From positions 1,054,001-1,118,000 of the forward strand of contig CAWAPS010000002.1 of the NCBI GenBank assembly GCA_963783945.1: 64,000 nucleotides of DNA, written 5' to 3'. Numbering within the stretch: position 1 is the stretch's first letter; each line of letters starts with the position of its first letter. The translations under genes were made by a program, and so were the position numbers. This document shows, in pieces, positions 26,192-35,301 of this stretch. The notes below the pieces were generated by a model. The model ran no database searches. It saw only the letters and a list, made by a program, of their open reading frames with translations, and had not been told where the DNA came from. The stretch comes from CAWAPS01 sp963783945 (GTDB lineage: Bacteria; Actinomycetota; Acidimicrobiia; Acidimicrobiales; Palsa-688).

Positions 26192-27451
26192 GTGACAACG
26201 GCCGCAGAAAATGAGCTGATGACCCGGGTAGAGGGTAAGGCGCCTTTGGGCCGGCTGATGCGGGAGAACTACTGGATCCCGTTCGCGTTGTCAGCGAACC
26301 TGGTGCCCGGAGACCCGCCGACAGCGGTTCGTCTGTTCGGCGAGAACTACATCGTGTTCCGGGCCCACAACGGACAGATCGGGTTCCTCGACGAGCGGTG
26401 CCCCCACCGCCGCGCCTCGCTGGCGTTGGGCCGGATCGAGAACAACGGGGTGCGGTGTATCTATCACGGGTGGAAGATCGATGTCTCCGGTTGCGTCGTC
26501 GAAGCGCCCACCCAGGTCCTCCGGGCCGACCAGTTCGCGGCGAACGTACCTGTGGTGCACTTCCCGGTGCACGAGGAGGGCGGTATCGCCTGGGTGTGGC
26601 TCGGTGGCGCCGAGGCGCCCAGGTTCCCCGATCTGCCCTTCAACGCCGGACACAGGATCAATGCAACTCTGACCTTTTCTGTCCTGCCGTGCAATTGGCT
26701 CCAGGGCCTCGAGGGCGGGCTCGATTCCGTGCATGGCAATGTTCTGCATCAGAGCTGGCAGCGCGACATGCTGCCAAAGCAACGAGCGGCGTCGATCGAT
26801 GTCGAACGAGTTCAGCTCGCGGCAAACACGGTTCCGTTGTATGAGACAGAGCCGACCACTTACGGGATGAAAGCGGTTTCCCTGCGCAACGCCGGGGACG
26901 GCAGGACATACATCCGGGTGGCCCAATTCTTCTTTCCGTTCGTCGTCGTGGTACCTAGCGGGATGCCCGGATCGACCCAGATGTTCGCCTTCGCTCCCGT
27001 TGACGATACCCATCACCTGCTCTTCTTCGGGCACTATGGCCAGTCGCGGCAAAAGACTCACAAGGATCTCGGAGCGGTACGAGACGACGTCGAACCTGAT
27101 CCTCGCAACTTCGTCGAGCTCCAAGGCGATCGCTCAAATCGGTGGGGACAGGACCGCGATCGGATGAAGGCCGGTCACTTCAGTGGCTTCACCCGTAGCC
27201 TGATCGAGGAGGACGTCGCTGTGCAGGTCAGTATGGGTCCGATCGTAGATCGATCCAAGGAGAACCTCTCCGCCACCGACGTCGCCGTCGTCCACGCCCG
27301 CCGACTGATCCTCGATGCGATCGCCTTGACCGCGGCAGGCCGGCTGCCACCCGGAAGCACACTTGCTCCCGAATTGGTACACATTCCCCCAGCCTACGAT
27401 GCGCTGCTCGAGGCCGGGGAATCCTGGCGTGAGATGCAAACGACGGGCTGA
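26192..27451 (+). CDS. Rieske 2Fe-2S aromatic ring-hydroxylating / O-demethylase-type oxygenase
   Basis: The Rieske cluster ligands are clear: Cys70 and His72 in RCPHRRASLALG and Cys89 and His92 in CIYHGWKID. The catalytic domain has EGGLDSVHGNVLHQ, giving Asp178, His181 and His186, the bridge and mononuclear iron ligands. It resembles phthalate dioxygenase/LigX-type alpha-only oxygenases of 420-440 residues. I chose the GTG at 26192 (GAGGGG upstream) because the paralogue at 32609-33865 aligns from that point. No reductase or plant-type ferredoxin gene is nearby, so electrons must come from elsewhere. SDRs lie upstream on the other strand. Confidence 0.92.
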   Translation: MTTAAENELMTRVEGKAPLGRLMRENYWIPFALSANLVPGDPPTAVRLFGENYIVFRAHNGQIGFLDERCPHRRASLALGRIENNGVRCIYHGWKIDVSGCVVEAPTQVLRADQFAANVPVVHFPVHEEGGIAWVWLGGAEAPRFPDLPFNAGHRINATLTFSVLPCNWLQGLEGGLDSVHGNVLHQSWQRDMLPKQRAASIDVERVQLAANTVPLYETEPTTYGMKAVSLRNAGDGRTYIRVAQFFFPFVVVVPSGMPGSTQMFAFAPVDDTHHLLFFGHYGQSRQKTHKDLGAVRDDVEPDPRNFVELQGDRSNRWGQDRDRMKAGHFSGFTRSLIEEDVAVQVSMGPIVDRSKENLSATDVAVVHARRLILDAIALTAAGRLPPGSTLAPELVHIPPAYDALLEAGESWREMQTTG

Positions 27452-27938
27452 CCTTCGGGGCGCGCACACTGATTGCACCCTGCTCGTGCGCACATGAAGT
27501 CCGGGTGTACCAGACGGGTGTTGGCCTCTGGATCAACGAAGACGCAGGCTGAACGCATGGAACCGGCCCGCTGGTTGGCGGCTGTCCCCCGTAGAGATCA
27601 CTACACTGGTCTAAAATCTACTCGACGAATCAACGATCTCGTGGAGAATGTATTCTCCTGCGATTGATGCTGACAGGGGTTTGTCGCTCCCCGAAGGTGA
27701 CCATCCTTTGTCGGTCGGCCTGGCGTCGGTCGGGGAGGGAGCGATTAACCGCTCGACGTCGCGGTTGTGGCTCTCGAGGCCGCCAATCCCGCAGTGGCCG
27801 CTTGCGATCGCTATACGGGGCAGGTTGGTTGCTCAGACCGATGTGGGATTGCCCCGGTCTGCCGGACAGGGCGATCGTGCGCCTTGAGCTCGGCGGCCAG
27901 GTTGATCTTCTCGTAGAGGGCTGGGGCGGATCGTACTA
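27452..27938. other. Intergenic, nothing recognised
   Basis: This is about 490 bases downstream of the Rieske gene. Short open frames lack protein-like features. It ends at the left arm of the inverted repeat at 27939. Confidence 0.4.
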
Positions 27939-28030
27939 AGGGCCCGCCACGAAACAACTTGACGCAATTCTCTTGTAAACATGCATGTCGTGGCACAGGA
28001 CTTGTTCCAAGTTGTTTCGTGGCGGGCCCT
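27939..28030. repeat. 92-base element: perfect 23-base inverted repeat around a 46-base centre
   Basis: The left arm (27939-27961) begins AGGGCCCGCCACGAAACAAC and ends TTG. The right arm (28008-28030) is its exact reverse complement. The 46-base centre carries the palindrome ACATGCATGT. Transcribed RNA would fold into a very stable hairpin. The length and perfect arms resemble a miniature inverted-repeat element (MITE) or an insertion-sequence relic rather than a normal terminator, which has arms of 6-12 bases and a short loop. No flanking target duplication is visible. Confidence 0.8.
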
Positions 28031-28277
28031 AAGCGTGGAATGACTGCAGCACAGGATGCCCCAGCGGCCGATCAAGGAGAAGGTGGCCCGTGTGACTAAC
28101 CCGAATCACTGCGTCAGATGTCCAGCGGGGGCCAGTCTGGGTCGGGTCATGACGATTCAAAAACGTCGACGCAGCCGCGGTCCCACCAGCGACGCGAACG
28201 TCACCAGCGTCGGCATCGCCTCCGCTGCTGGCGTCTCGACCTCGTTCCCCCATCACGACGGTCCATGGGGCTGTTCG
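28031..28277. other. Short intergenic stretch after the inverted repeat
   Basis: Small open frames are present but none is convincing. The tail end of the convergent tetR gene begins at 28278. Confidence 0.4.
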
Positions 28278-28961
28278 TCAAGCCGGATGAGGACTTGTTG
28301 GCGAGGGAGCGGTCTTTCGCCGCCGAGGTGCTTCGGCGGTACCGAAGGCAGCGAGGACTACGTCGACAGTTTGTGCGGCTAGGGCGGGGCCGAGCGGTTC
28401 GCCCCGCACGACGGAGCGCATGAATAGCGGCCCAAGCAACAGGTCGTAGATGAGGGTGAAGTCGGCGTCGGGTCGCAGCTCGCCGCGGTCGATGCCCCGC
28501 TGGAGGGCTTGCCACACTGACTTCTGGCGCGGTCTGATGTAGCCGTCGAAGTAGGTCTCCGCTAGTTCAGGGTGGGCCACCAGATCGGCCACCAAGCCGG
28601 CGGTGATGCGACGCGACTCTGGTCTGTCCATCATTCTGACGTGTTGGCGTTGAAAGGCGAGCAGGTCGTCTCGGAGCGCACCGGTATCTGGGGTTGGAGA
28701 CAGACCGACGGACTGGGTCAGGGCCGCTATGACGAGCGCCGGTTTTGACGACCACCGCCGGTAGATGGTGGGGCGGCCTACGCCGGTGCTGGCGGCTACG
28801 CCGTCGATGGTGAGACCGGCGTAGCCCTTGTCGAAGAGGATCTCGAGCGCGGCGTCGAGGATGGTTTTGTCATAGCCGGGATCGCGGGGTCGTCCCGGGC
28901 GGCGCTCCGCCCGGTCATCATCGCCGGCGTCGTTTCGCCCAATATCAGCGGTCCTTGCCAT
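28278..28961 (-). CDS. TetR family transcriptional regulator
   Basis: The 227-residue protein has the TetR HTH: YDKTILDAALEILFDKGYAG, then LTIDGVAASTGVGRPTIYRR and WSSKPALV. A C-terminal ligand domain of usual length follows (TetR_C-like, about residues 85-200). The ATG at 28961 is preferred over the one at 28976 because homology starts close to it. An N-terminal stretch rich in Asp and Arg (RPGRPRDPG) is typical of such regulators. The divergent region upstream contains a short palindrome that may be its operator. Confidence 0.9.
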   Translation of the reverse strand: MARTADIGRNDAGDDDRAERRPGRPRDPGYDKTILDAALEILFDKGYAGLTIDGVAASTGVGRPTIYRRWSSKPALVIAALTQSVGLSPTPDTGALRDDLLAFQRQHVRMMDRPESRRITAGLVADLVAHPELAETYFDGYIRPRQKSVWQALQRGIDRGELRPDADFTLIYDLLLGPLFMRSVVRGEPLGPALAAQTVDVVLAAFGTAEAPRRRKTAPSPTSPHPA

Positions 28962-28997
28962 CGTCCCTCTCCTCATCGGTGTTGCGACTTTTAGTTT

Positions 28998-29009
28998 ACA
29001 AGCCCTTGT
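28998..29009. promoter_or_regulatory. Palindrome upstream of tetR, possible operator
   Basis: ACAAG-CC-CTTGT, a 5-2-5 inverted repeat, lies 37 bases upstream of the tetR start within the more AT-rich stretch TTTACAAGCCCTTGTGTAA. TetR proteins bind short palindromes at such positions. The rest of 28962-29407 holds no gene I can support on either strand. Confidence 0.45.
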
Positions 29010-29407
29010 GTAATTCTTACGATCAGTCTACAGTGCGGGGTGTAACGATACTCGGTGTCCTGAATGGAGCCGTCGATGCGCAGCCCTGCCCGCCCACCCG
29101 TCTTGCCCCCAACCCGCGCCGACGATCGGCCCGCGGATGAGGCGATGCGGCTCGCGGACGGGGCACGAGGCGGCTCTGTGCCGAATGACCGTCGAGCCTC
29201 GGCGGGCTTTCGTCCCGGGGGGGAAGCACCGGCACCGCGATCGCGTGCGGACCCAGATGCACTCATACCTGACCCAGCTGAATCGGTCCTGCGCCAGCCA
29301 GCTGCCACCGCCGCCCCAACCGGGCCGACAGACCGAGCCTCGGTGCTTTCCTACCCTCAGCGAAGTGACCCGGCCGCTCCTCGCTCAGGCGACCAGGTCG
29401 CGGGGGC

Positions 29408-29965
29408 GTGCCCCGCTCCGACGAGAGTCTGCTTGCTGGCTTGGTGTCCGGCGACGCCGAGCTGGAGGTCGCGTTCATACGGCGCTTCCAGGACCGCGTC
29501 TACGGTCTGGCCCGCCGCCTCGTCGGGGAAACGCCGCTGGCTGAGGATGTGGCCCAAGAAGCCTTTCTACGGGCCTGGCGCCACGCTCGGACCTTCGACC
29601 CCCACCGGGGTTCAGTGACCACCTGGCTCCTCGCCATCACCCGCAACCTGGCCATCGACGCCTTACGACGTCGACGGGCGGTTCCTTTCCCTCCCGACCT
29701 GCTGGTTGGCCTGGGGCTCGACACGCAGACCAAGGGTCCCGACGAGCTGGCCGTCGACGCCGACTCCGGCTCTCGCTTGCGGGAGCTCATAGAAAACCTC
29801 CCAGCCGAGCAGCGCCGCGCTGTGGTGCTCGCCTTCTTCCACGGCCAGACCGCCCAGGAGATCAGCATTACCGAGGGGATTCCCCTCGGTACGGCCAAAA
29901 CCCGGATCCGTCTGGGGATGATGAAGCTACGGGCGGCCACGCCCGCACAGACTGCGGCTCTATGA
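29408..29965 (+). CDS. ECF RNA polymerase sigma factor (sigma-70 family)
   Basis: Region 2 is clear (LEVAFIRRFQDRVYGLARRL, EDVAQEAFLRAWRHA, VTTWLLAITRNLAIDALRRR), as is region 4 (LPAEQRRAVVLAFFHGQTAQ, EISITEGIPLGTAKTRIRLG). The 185 residues fit SigK/SigL-like ECF factors. The start is the GTG at 29408. Such genes are usually followed by an anti-sigma factor with a zinc-binding HxxxCxxC, but no such protein is seen after 29965, where an ATG-started frame of about 97 codons has no such motif. The anti-sigma gene may be lost, broken or elsewhere. Confidence 0.9.
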   Translation: MPRSDESLLAGLVSGDAELEVAFIRRFQDRVYGLARRLVGETPLAEDVAQEAFLRAWRHARTFDPHRGSVTTWLLAITRNLAIDALRRRRAVPFPPDLLVGLGLDTQTKGPDELAVDADSGSRLRELIENLPAEQRRAVVLAFFHGQTAQEISITEGIPLGTAKTRIRLGMMKLRAATPAQTAAL

Positions 29966-30793
29966 GCGAGGCGTGCACCCCCAGACAACCCGCGAAGGGC
30001 GCGTCGGCGACCCTCTCCACCTCAGCGGCGAGCCGTCGCCGAGCGGCCAGGGTCACCTGGGCGGCGCTCCCCATGACCAGCGTGGTCGGGCGCGGCGCCC
30101 GAGCGGAACGGCTTCGGGTCAGCGGACGAGGAGGGGGCGATCGCGGACGAGACGGCGCTGTCGATCCCGGCCACGGCGCACGCGGGCTCGCCGAGGATCT
30201 GGATGTCGCCGCTGCGCCGGAGCAGCTCCTTGCGCTTCCGACCGCAAGCGTCTGACCTCCTGGTCCAAGTACACAAAACGGCGACCACCTCGCTCAAGGT
30301 GCGCACTCGCCGATTCCGACGGCTTCAACGAAAGGTGGCTCAACGATTCAGCTACCGAACCCGCGCGCCGAAGGGCCCCGATCGGAGGTCGTTGAGTGCG
30401 TCGGCAGGTCCGCGGACACTGCTGGGAACCTCGTAGCCCCGTCGCGCAACACGCGGGGTATCCAAGGTCACCGGGCCAGCTCCGATGGCGAGATGACGAC
30501 GGCAGGGGCGGACGACCAGTGTTTGAGCATTCGCCAAGGTCTGGCCGATCGTTCCCGAATCGAAAAACCGGAATCCATCTGGCACCGGTCGGCGTAGTGC
30601 TCCTCGTCAAACACAGTCGGAAAACACGGTCCGCTCGCAAGCCTGAAGGGAACCCCCGTGCACAACGACAACAGTTCCGGCGGACGTCGGCTCCGTGGCA
30701 TCCGTAGTGAAATCCGTACCCGCCCGGATGTGGACTGCGCTCTCGGACCCGCAAAGTATCTCAGCGACTCGATCTCATCCAAGGACACTTTCG
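29966..30793. other. Region downstream of the sigma gene, nothing recognised
   Basis: About 830 bases. A frame starting MSEACTPRQPAKGASATL at 29962 overlaps the sigma stop but carries no anti-sigma motif, and other frames show no family. It may be decayed anti-sigma DNA. Confidence 0.4.
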
Positions 30794-30928
30794 ATGCACA
30801 GCCCATTCGTAAACGCAGCCCTCGCCGAACATCACCGAGCCGACTCGATGGCCCCGGACCCGACAGCACCGCTGGCAACGGTCCGCCCAGCGGAGCCGCT
30901 GCGGTGCCCGGCCTCGACGCGAGCGTGA
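30794..30928 (+). CDS. Possible small protein upstream of the FAD monooxygenase
   Basis: A 44-codon frame begins MHSPFVNAALAEHHRADSMA, which resembles the very short basic leader-like proteins common in actinobacteria. Its stop lies one base before the GTG of the FAD monooxygenase gene, so it could act as a translational leader. Support is weak. Confidence 0.3.
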   Translation: MHSPFVNAALAEHHRADSMAPDPTAPLATVRPAEPLRCPASTRA

Positions 30929-30929
30929 A

Positions 30930-32114
30930 GTGACGAAGGAGACCGAAACCGACGTGGTCATCGTGGGGGCGCGTTGCGCCGGGGCGGCCACCGCCATGCT
31001 CCTCGCCCGCCGGGACATCAAAGTCGTGGTCGTGGACCGCGCGACCCAACTCGGCGACACCATGTCGACGCACGCCATCGCCCGAGGCGGCGTCGTCCAA
31101 CTCCGCCGGTGGGACCTCCTCGACGACGTGCTGGCCACCGGCACACCAGCGATCAGGAAGGTAACCTTCCACGTCGACAGCCGCGTGCATGCCACGGCGA
31201 TCAAGCCTGCAGCCGGCGTCGGCTTCCTGGTCGCGCCGCGCCGCCGAAGGCTTGACAACCTCATGCTAGAAGCGGCTGCCGAGGCAGGAGCCGAGGTCCG
31301 CCTCGGGCTCTCGGTTCATGACGTCACCCGCGACGGCGCCGGGCGAGTCACCGGCGTCGCCGGGCGGGCTGCCGACGGCACCACCGTCACGATTCGGGCG
31401 CGGCTGGTCATTGGGGCCGATGGGATGCGGTCACGCATCGCCCGCGCCGTCGACGCTCCGATCCTTGACGAGCTCGTGACCGACACCGGCGGCTACTTCA
31501 CGTACTTCGACAACATCCGCTGGGACGGATTCGAGTTCTACATCACCGATCGCGCCTTCACCGGCGTCTTCCCCACCAACGACGAGGCGGCGTGTGTGTG
31601 GGTCGTCGCGAGCGCCGACCTCATAGAGGCCATCCGCGCCGAACACGGTACGGATGAGATTGGCTTCCAGCAACTCGTCCGACGCACCGCGCCGGATCTG
31701 GCCGATCGCCTTGTCGACGCCCGCCGGGTCGACCGCATGCGCGTCGCGCTGCGCTATCCCAGCTTCGTCCGTCACCCCGTCGGCCGGGGCTGGGCCCTCA
31801 CCGGCGACGCCGCCTACTACCGCGACGCCATCACCGGCCACGGCATCACCGACGCCTTCCGGGACGCGGAACTACTAGCCACCGCGGTCGGCGAGTGGCT
31901 GCCAGGCGACCAACCCGAAACCGTCGCCATGCACCAGTACGCCATCGAGCGCGAGGCCCGGCTGCGCCCTATCTTCAATCTCACCAACACCCTCGCCGCT
32001 TGGCCAGGACCCGAAAAGTTCTTCGAGCTGCAAAAGCACCTCAACCAGCTGCTCGACCTCGAGGCCGAGCATCTCGCCTCGGCGCCCCCGCCGCCGACCG
32101 CGGCGGCAGCGTGA
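30930..32114 (+). CDS. FAD-dependent monooxygenase / NAD(P)/FAD oxidoreductase (PHBH/GR2 fold)
   Basis: The N-terminus VVIVGARCAGAATAMLLARR is the FAD dinucleotide-binding motif in the form typical of p-hydroxybenzoate-hydroxylase-like enzymes. Other landmarks are LVIGADGMRSRIAR (the DG motif) and WALTGDAAYYRDAITGHG (the GD motif contacting the FAD ribityl chain). The 394 residues have a normal length and end in a Pro/Ala-rich tail. The GTG at 30930 is the start. It may hydroxylate an aromatic or polyketide-like ring, or belong to the geranylgeranyl-reductase-like branch. The substrate is not inferable. Confidence 0.9.
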   Translation: MTKETETDVVIVGARCAGAATAMLLARRDIKVVVVDRATQLGDTMSTHAIARGGVVQLRRWDLLDDVLATGTPAIRKVTFHVDSRVHATAIKPAAGVGFLVAPRRRRLDNLMLEAAAEAGAEVRLGLSVHDVTRDGAGRVTGVAGRAADGTTVTIRARLVIGADGMRSRIARAVDAPILDELVTDTGGYFTYFDNIRWDGFEFYITDRAFTGVFPTNDEAACVWVVASADLIEAIRAEHGTDEIGFQQLVRRTAPDLADRLVDARRVDRMRVALRYPSFVRHPVGRGWALTGDAAYYRDAITGHGITDAFRDAELLATAVGEWLPGDQPETVAMHQYAIEREARLRPIFNLTNTLAAWPGPEKFFELQKHLNQLLDLEAEHLASAPPPPTAAAA

Positions 32115-32310
32115 TTCATTCACCACCCCACACAGCATCGACGCCAACCCTCGAGGAGACCACAAACGAACAGCACCGGCAACCACCCATCCGACCCAAT
32201 CGAGATCGGCGTGCCCCCGCCGTTCGTCACCTCGACGCCGTTAAGGAGAACCCAGCGGCGCCGGGAACCACCGCGACAGTCGACCAAGCTTCCTAAGGAG
32301 AAGTGCAAAC

Positions 32311-32556
32311 ATGAACAAAACCTATCTCGACAGCGAACCGGCCACGCCTTCCACCGTCGGCACCATGGAGGTCATCACCTCTTCGACCGAACCCGTCACC
32401 GGCGCGACCGCGGATCACGACCAACAGGTCGATTCAACTCACATCAGAACTCAAAAAATCTCCCAACCCAAGCCGGTCAGCGCCGCACCCAAAGGTCGGC
32501 GATGGTACGAGCGTTTGCTCGAGATCGCAGCCCACAACCCCCCGCACCCGCTTTGA
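32311..32556 (+). CDS. Small hydrophilic protein, function unknown
   Basis: An 81-codon frame has an excellent TAAGGAGAAG site 7 bases upstream. The sequence begins MNKTYLDSEPATPSTVGTME, is rich in Thr, Ser, Pro and Lys, and ends WYERLLEIAAHNPPHPL. No Cys, membrane segment or known motif is present. It follows the FAD monooxygenase by about 200 bases on the same strand. It could be a small accessory or signalling peptide. The strong ribosome site is the main evidence that it is real. Confidence 0.5.
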   Translation: MNKTYLDSEPATPSTVGTMEVITSSTEPVTGATADHDQQVDSTHIRTQKISQPKPVSAAPKGRRWYERLLEIAAHNPPHPL

Positions 32557-32608
32557 GCACCCTCACGACAGAGCGTTATCCGTAGCGATCGTGGCTGAGC
32601 AACAACGG

Positions 32609-33865
32609 TCAACTCACGGGTTGTACCTCTTGCCAGGACTCGCCGGACTCGATCATGGCGTCGAACGGGTGCGGGATTGTGACCCCGTCTGGAGAGAGAG
32701 CGCTACCCGGAGGCAGTTGCCCATCGCGATCGGCGGCGATAGTGTCGAGGATCAGCCGGCGGGTGTGGGCGATGCCGACGTCGCTGCTTGAGAGGTTCTC
32801 CTTCGTTCGGTCGACGATCGGTCCCATGCTGATCTGGACGACGGCGTCTTCGTCTATTGCGCTGCGGGCAAAGCCGGTGAAGTGCCCGGTCTTCATCAGC
32901 TCCCGGTCCTGGCCCCAACGGTTCGAGCGGTCGCCCACGAGGGACACGAAGTTTCGAGGGTCGGCTACATAGCCATCTTGGAGACCCGAAATGAAGTTCA
33001 GGGTCCTGGGCGTATCCCCATATTTGCCGAAGAAGAGCAAATGGTGGGTGTCGTCTACGGGGGCGAAGGCGAAGACGTGGGTAGATCCCGGAAAGCCATC
33101 GGGTACGACGATGACAAAGGGAAAGAAGTAGTGGGCGATTCGGATGTAGATCTGCTCGTCTCCGGCGGCGCGCAGAGACGCTTGCCTCATGCCGTAGGGT
33201 GTTCTCTCAGTCTCATATAGCGGTGGTGCCGCGAAGGTGTACTGCAGGCCCTTGGCCTCGTCGACGCTCAGACCGGTCTTCGCTCTTACTGATTGGGTGA
33301 TGCTCTGGTGGAGGATGGGCCCGTGCACGGAGTCCATCCCGCCTTCGACGCCTTGGAGCCAATTGCAGGGCATGACAGAGAATGTCAGGGACGTCTTGAC
33401 CCCGTGTTCGGCGTTGAAGGGGAGGTCGGGGAAGGGGGGGGCTTCGGTGCCCCCCAGCCATACCCAAGCGATGCCGCCCGCTTCGTGAACCGGGAAGTGG
33501 GCCACCTTGACGCCGGCGGCGAACTGCTCGGTCCGTAGAACCTGGGTCGGGGCCTCCACCACGCACCCTGAGACGTCCATCTTCCAGCCGTGATAGATAC
33601 AGCGCACGCCGTTGCCCTCGATGCGCCCCAAGGCCAGCGATGCCCGGCGGTGAGGGCATAACTCGTCGAAGCAACCGATCTTCCCGTTTTCAGCCCTGAA
33701 GGCAATGTAGTTCTCCCCGAAGAGACGCACCAACGTCGGAGCCTCCCCGGTCACCAGGCTCTCCGAGAGGGCGAAGGGAACCCAGTAGTTCTCTCGCATC
33801 AAGCGACCCAGCGGTGCATCACCGACTACCCTGGTCATTAATTCGTTCTCTTCTCGGCTAACCAT
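32609..33865 (-). CDS. Rieske 2Fe-2S oxygenase, paralogue of the gene at 26192
   Basis: The same architecture is present: Rieske ligands Cys70, His72, Cys89 and His92 in LCPHRRASLALG and CIYHGWKMD, and the catalytic EGGMDSVHGPILHQ with Asp178, His181 and His186. By eye it is identical to the plus-strand copy at most positions, including the N-terminal ENELMTRV and RLMRENYWVPFALS blocks. GGAGG lies seven bases upstream of the ATG at 33865. It faces the LLM oxidoreductase gene across 236 bases on the same strand and probably acts in the same pathway. Different substrate specificity from the first copy is likely but unproven. Confidence 0.92.
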   Translation of the reverse strand: MVSREENELMTRVVGDAPLGRLMRENYWVPFALSESLVTGEAPTLVRLFGENYIAFRAENGKIGCFDELCPHRRASLALGRIEGNGVRCIYHGWKMDVSGCVVEAPTQVLRTEQFAAGVKVAHFPVHEAGGIAWVWLGGTEAPPFPDLPFNAEHGVKTSLTFSVMPCNWLQGVEGGMDSVHGPILHQSITQSVRAKTGLSVDEAKGLQYTFAAPPLYETERTPYGMRQASLRAAGDEQIYIRIAHYFFPFVIVVPDGFPGSTHVFAFAPVDDTHHLLFFGKYGDTPRTLNFISGLQDGYVADPRNFVSLVGDRSNRWGQDRELMKTGHFTGFARSAIDEDAVVQISMGPIVDRTKENLSSSDVGIAHTRRLILDTIAADRDGQLPPGSALSPDGVTIPHPFDAMIESGESWQEVQPVS

Positions 33866-34101
33866 CGGACCTCCGAACAACCTTGACCGGTCCCACATCC
33901 CGGGTGGGCCCATCTACGCTTATTGACAGCACCGGAAAGCCTAGCAACGACCTCAACCTCCCGCGATCTGAGCTCAGCCGAGTCACATCCCCCTGTCGCG
34001 GGAGACATCACCTCCGGCGGGAGTATCGCCTTGAAGGGGTTTCTGACGGTTGATCAGTAGAGCTGCTCTGCGTCTTTCCGTGCCCCGCTGGGGCGAGCGA
34101 G

Positions 34102-35301
34102 TCAGGATGCGGCCGCATTCTTCGAGCTGACGGTCGATGCCCGGCCATCGACAGCAAAGCTCTTGGCCTCCTTCTCGAGCTGGGGGATGATCTTGGTCCC
34201 GAGTAACTCGATCGAGGTCATGATCGACTCATGGGGGAGACCGCCAAACTCCATGTAGCAGGCGATCGCGTCACAGCCGATGCGCTGATAGCGCTCGATC
34301 TTCTCGCGGCATTCTTCGACGTCCCCGACGATGATCTGGTCCTGCTCGGCGAACTGACGGGGGTCGAAGGTGCCATCACGGGCGGAGTCGCGCAGGGGGA
34401 AGTGTTCCCTCAGCTGGTCCTCGGACATCGGCGGCAACTCCCATTGAATGGCGAAGTCGATCCTGACGGTGTACCACCACGCCACCGAGCCCCACACGTT
34501 GTACTCCTTTTGCGCCTTCTCCATGTCCGGAGCGCAATGGACCAGCGTGTAGGGGACTACCTTGTTGTTAATAAACTTGGTTAGCGGTTTCGCGTCCTTG
34601 ATGAGTTCACGATAACGCTTGATGCGCCGTTCGAGTTCATCCACGGGTCGTACGAGGGTCAGGCTGAGCATGCCTAACCCGTTGTTGGCAGCCATATCCA
34701 CACTGTCCTCGCTGACACAAGCCACCCAGCACGGCGGGTGTGGATCCTGAAAAGGCTTCGGGGTGATGGTGCGCGGCGGCTCCCAGTCGCCTCTCGGAAG
34801 GGCGGGGAACTTCAAATACGGGGTCTCCACCGCCAGATGCTCGTCTCCCCAGGCCTTGACGATAATCTCGATCGCCTCTTTCCACTGGGCGCGAGTGTCT
34901 TCGTCTCGTGCACCGAAAGCGATTCGCTCCATAGGAGTGGAACGCCCGGTACCCCATTCGACCCGACCCCTACTCAAAAGGTCAGCGGTAGCGATCCGTT
35001 CGGCATTGAGCACGGGATGACGAAACGGATGGGGGGTGAGCGTCACACCGAATCCGAGACGGATGTTCGTCGTCACTTGGGAAAGCGCCCCAATCACGAC
35101 CTCAGGAGCGGGACAATGCGACGTGGGCTCCCGGAAGTGGTGCTCCACGAACCACGCCGTGCCAAAACCGACCTTGTCGGCGAGTTTTACCTGCTCCAAC
35201 GCCTCGAAGTAAGTCTTCTGCTCGGCCTCTCGCTGGCCGTACGGGTGCGGCTTCCCCCAGGGCTTAACCGAGTGCAGCTCGTACAGCAAGTCTAGTTTCA
35301 T
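34102..35301 (-). CDS. LLM class flavin-dependent oxidoreductase (luciferase-like monooxygenase)
   Basis: The 399-residue protein shows the bacterial luciferase-like TIM barrel: GFGTAWFVEHHFREPTSHCP, RLGFGVTLTPHPFRHPVLNA, LSRGRVEWGTGRSTPMER and the C-terminal GCDAIACYMEFGGLPHESIM. Members use FMNH2 or F420 with oxygen to oxidise alkanes, ketones or aromatic compounds. The length and the WGTGRSTPMER motif fit the FMN-dependent group, though F420 use cannot be excluded. AAGGGAAAGGGAACG precedes the ATG. It lies upstream of a Rieske oxygenase on the same strand. Confidence 0.9.
   Translation of the reverse strand: MKLDLLYELHSVKPWGKPHPYGQREAEQKTYFEALEQVKLADKVGFGTAWFVEHHFREPTSHCPAPEVVIGALSQVTTNIRLGFGVTLTPHPFRHPVLNAERIATADLLSRGRVEWGTGRSTPMERIAFGARDEDTRAQWKEAIEIIVKAWGDEHLAVETPYLKFPALPRGDWEPPRTITPKPFQDPHPPCWVACVSEDSVDMAANNGLGMLSLTLVRPVDELERRIKRYRELIKDAKPLTKFINNKVVPYTLVHCAPDMEKAQKEYNVWGSVAWWYTVRIDFAIQWELPPMSEDQLREHFPLRDSARDGTFDPRQFAEQDQIIVGDVEECREKIERYQRIGCDAIACYMEFGGLPHESIMTSIELLGTKIIPQLEKEAKSFAVDGRASTVSSKNAAAS

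Noticed and set aside
29962..30255. Anti-sigma factor gene directly after the ECF sigma gene
   Set aside because: The frame overlaps the sigma stop but has no zinc-binding or membrane motif.
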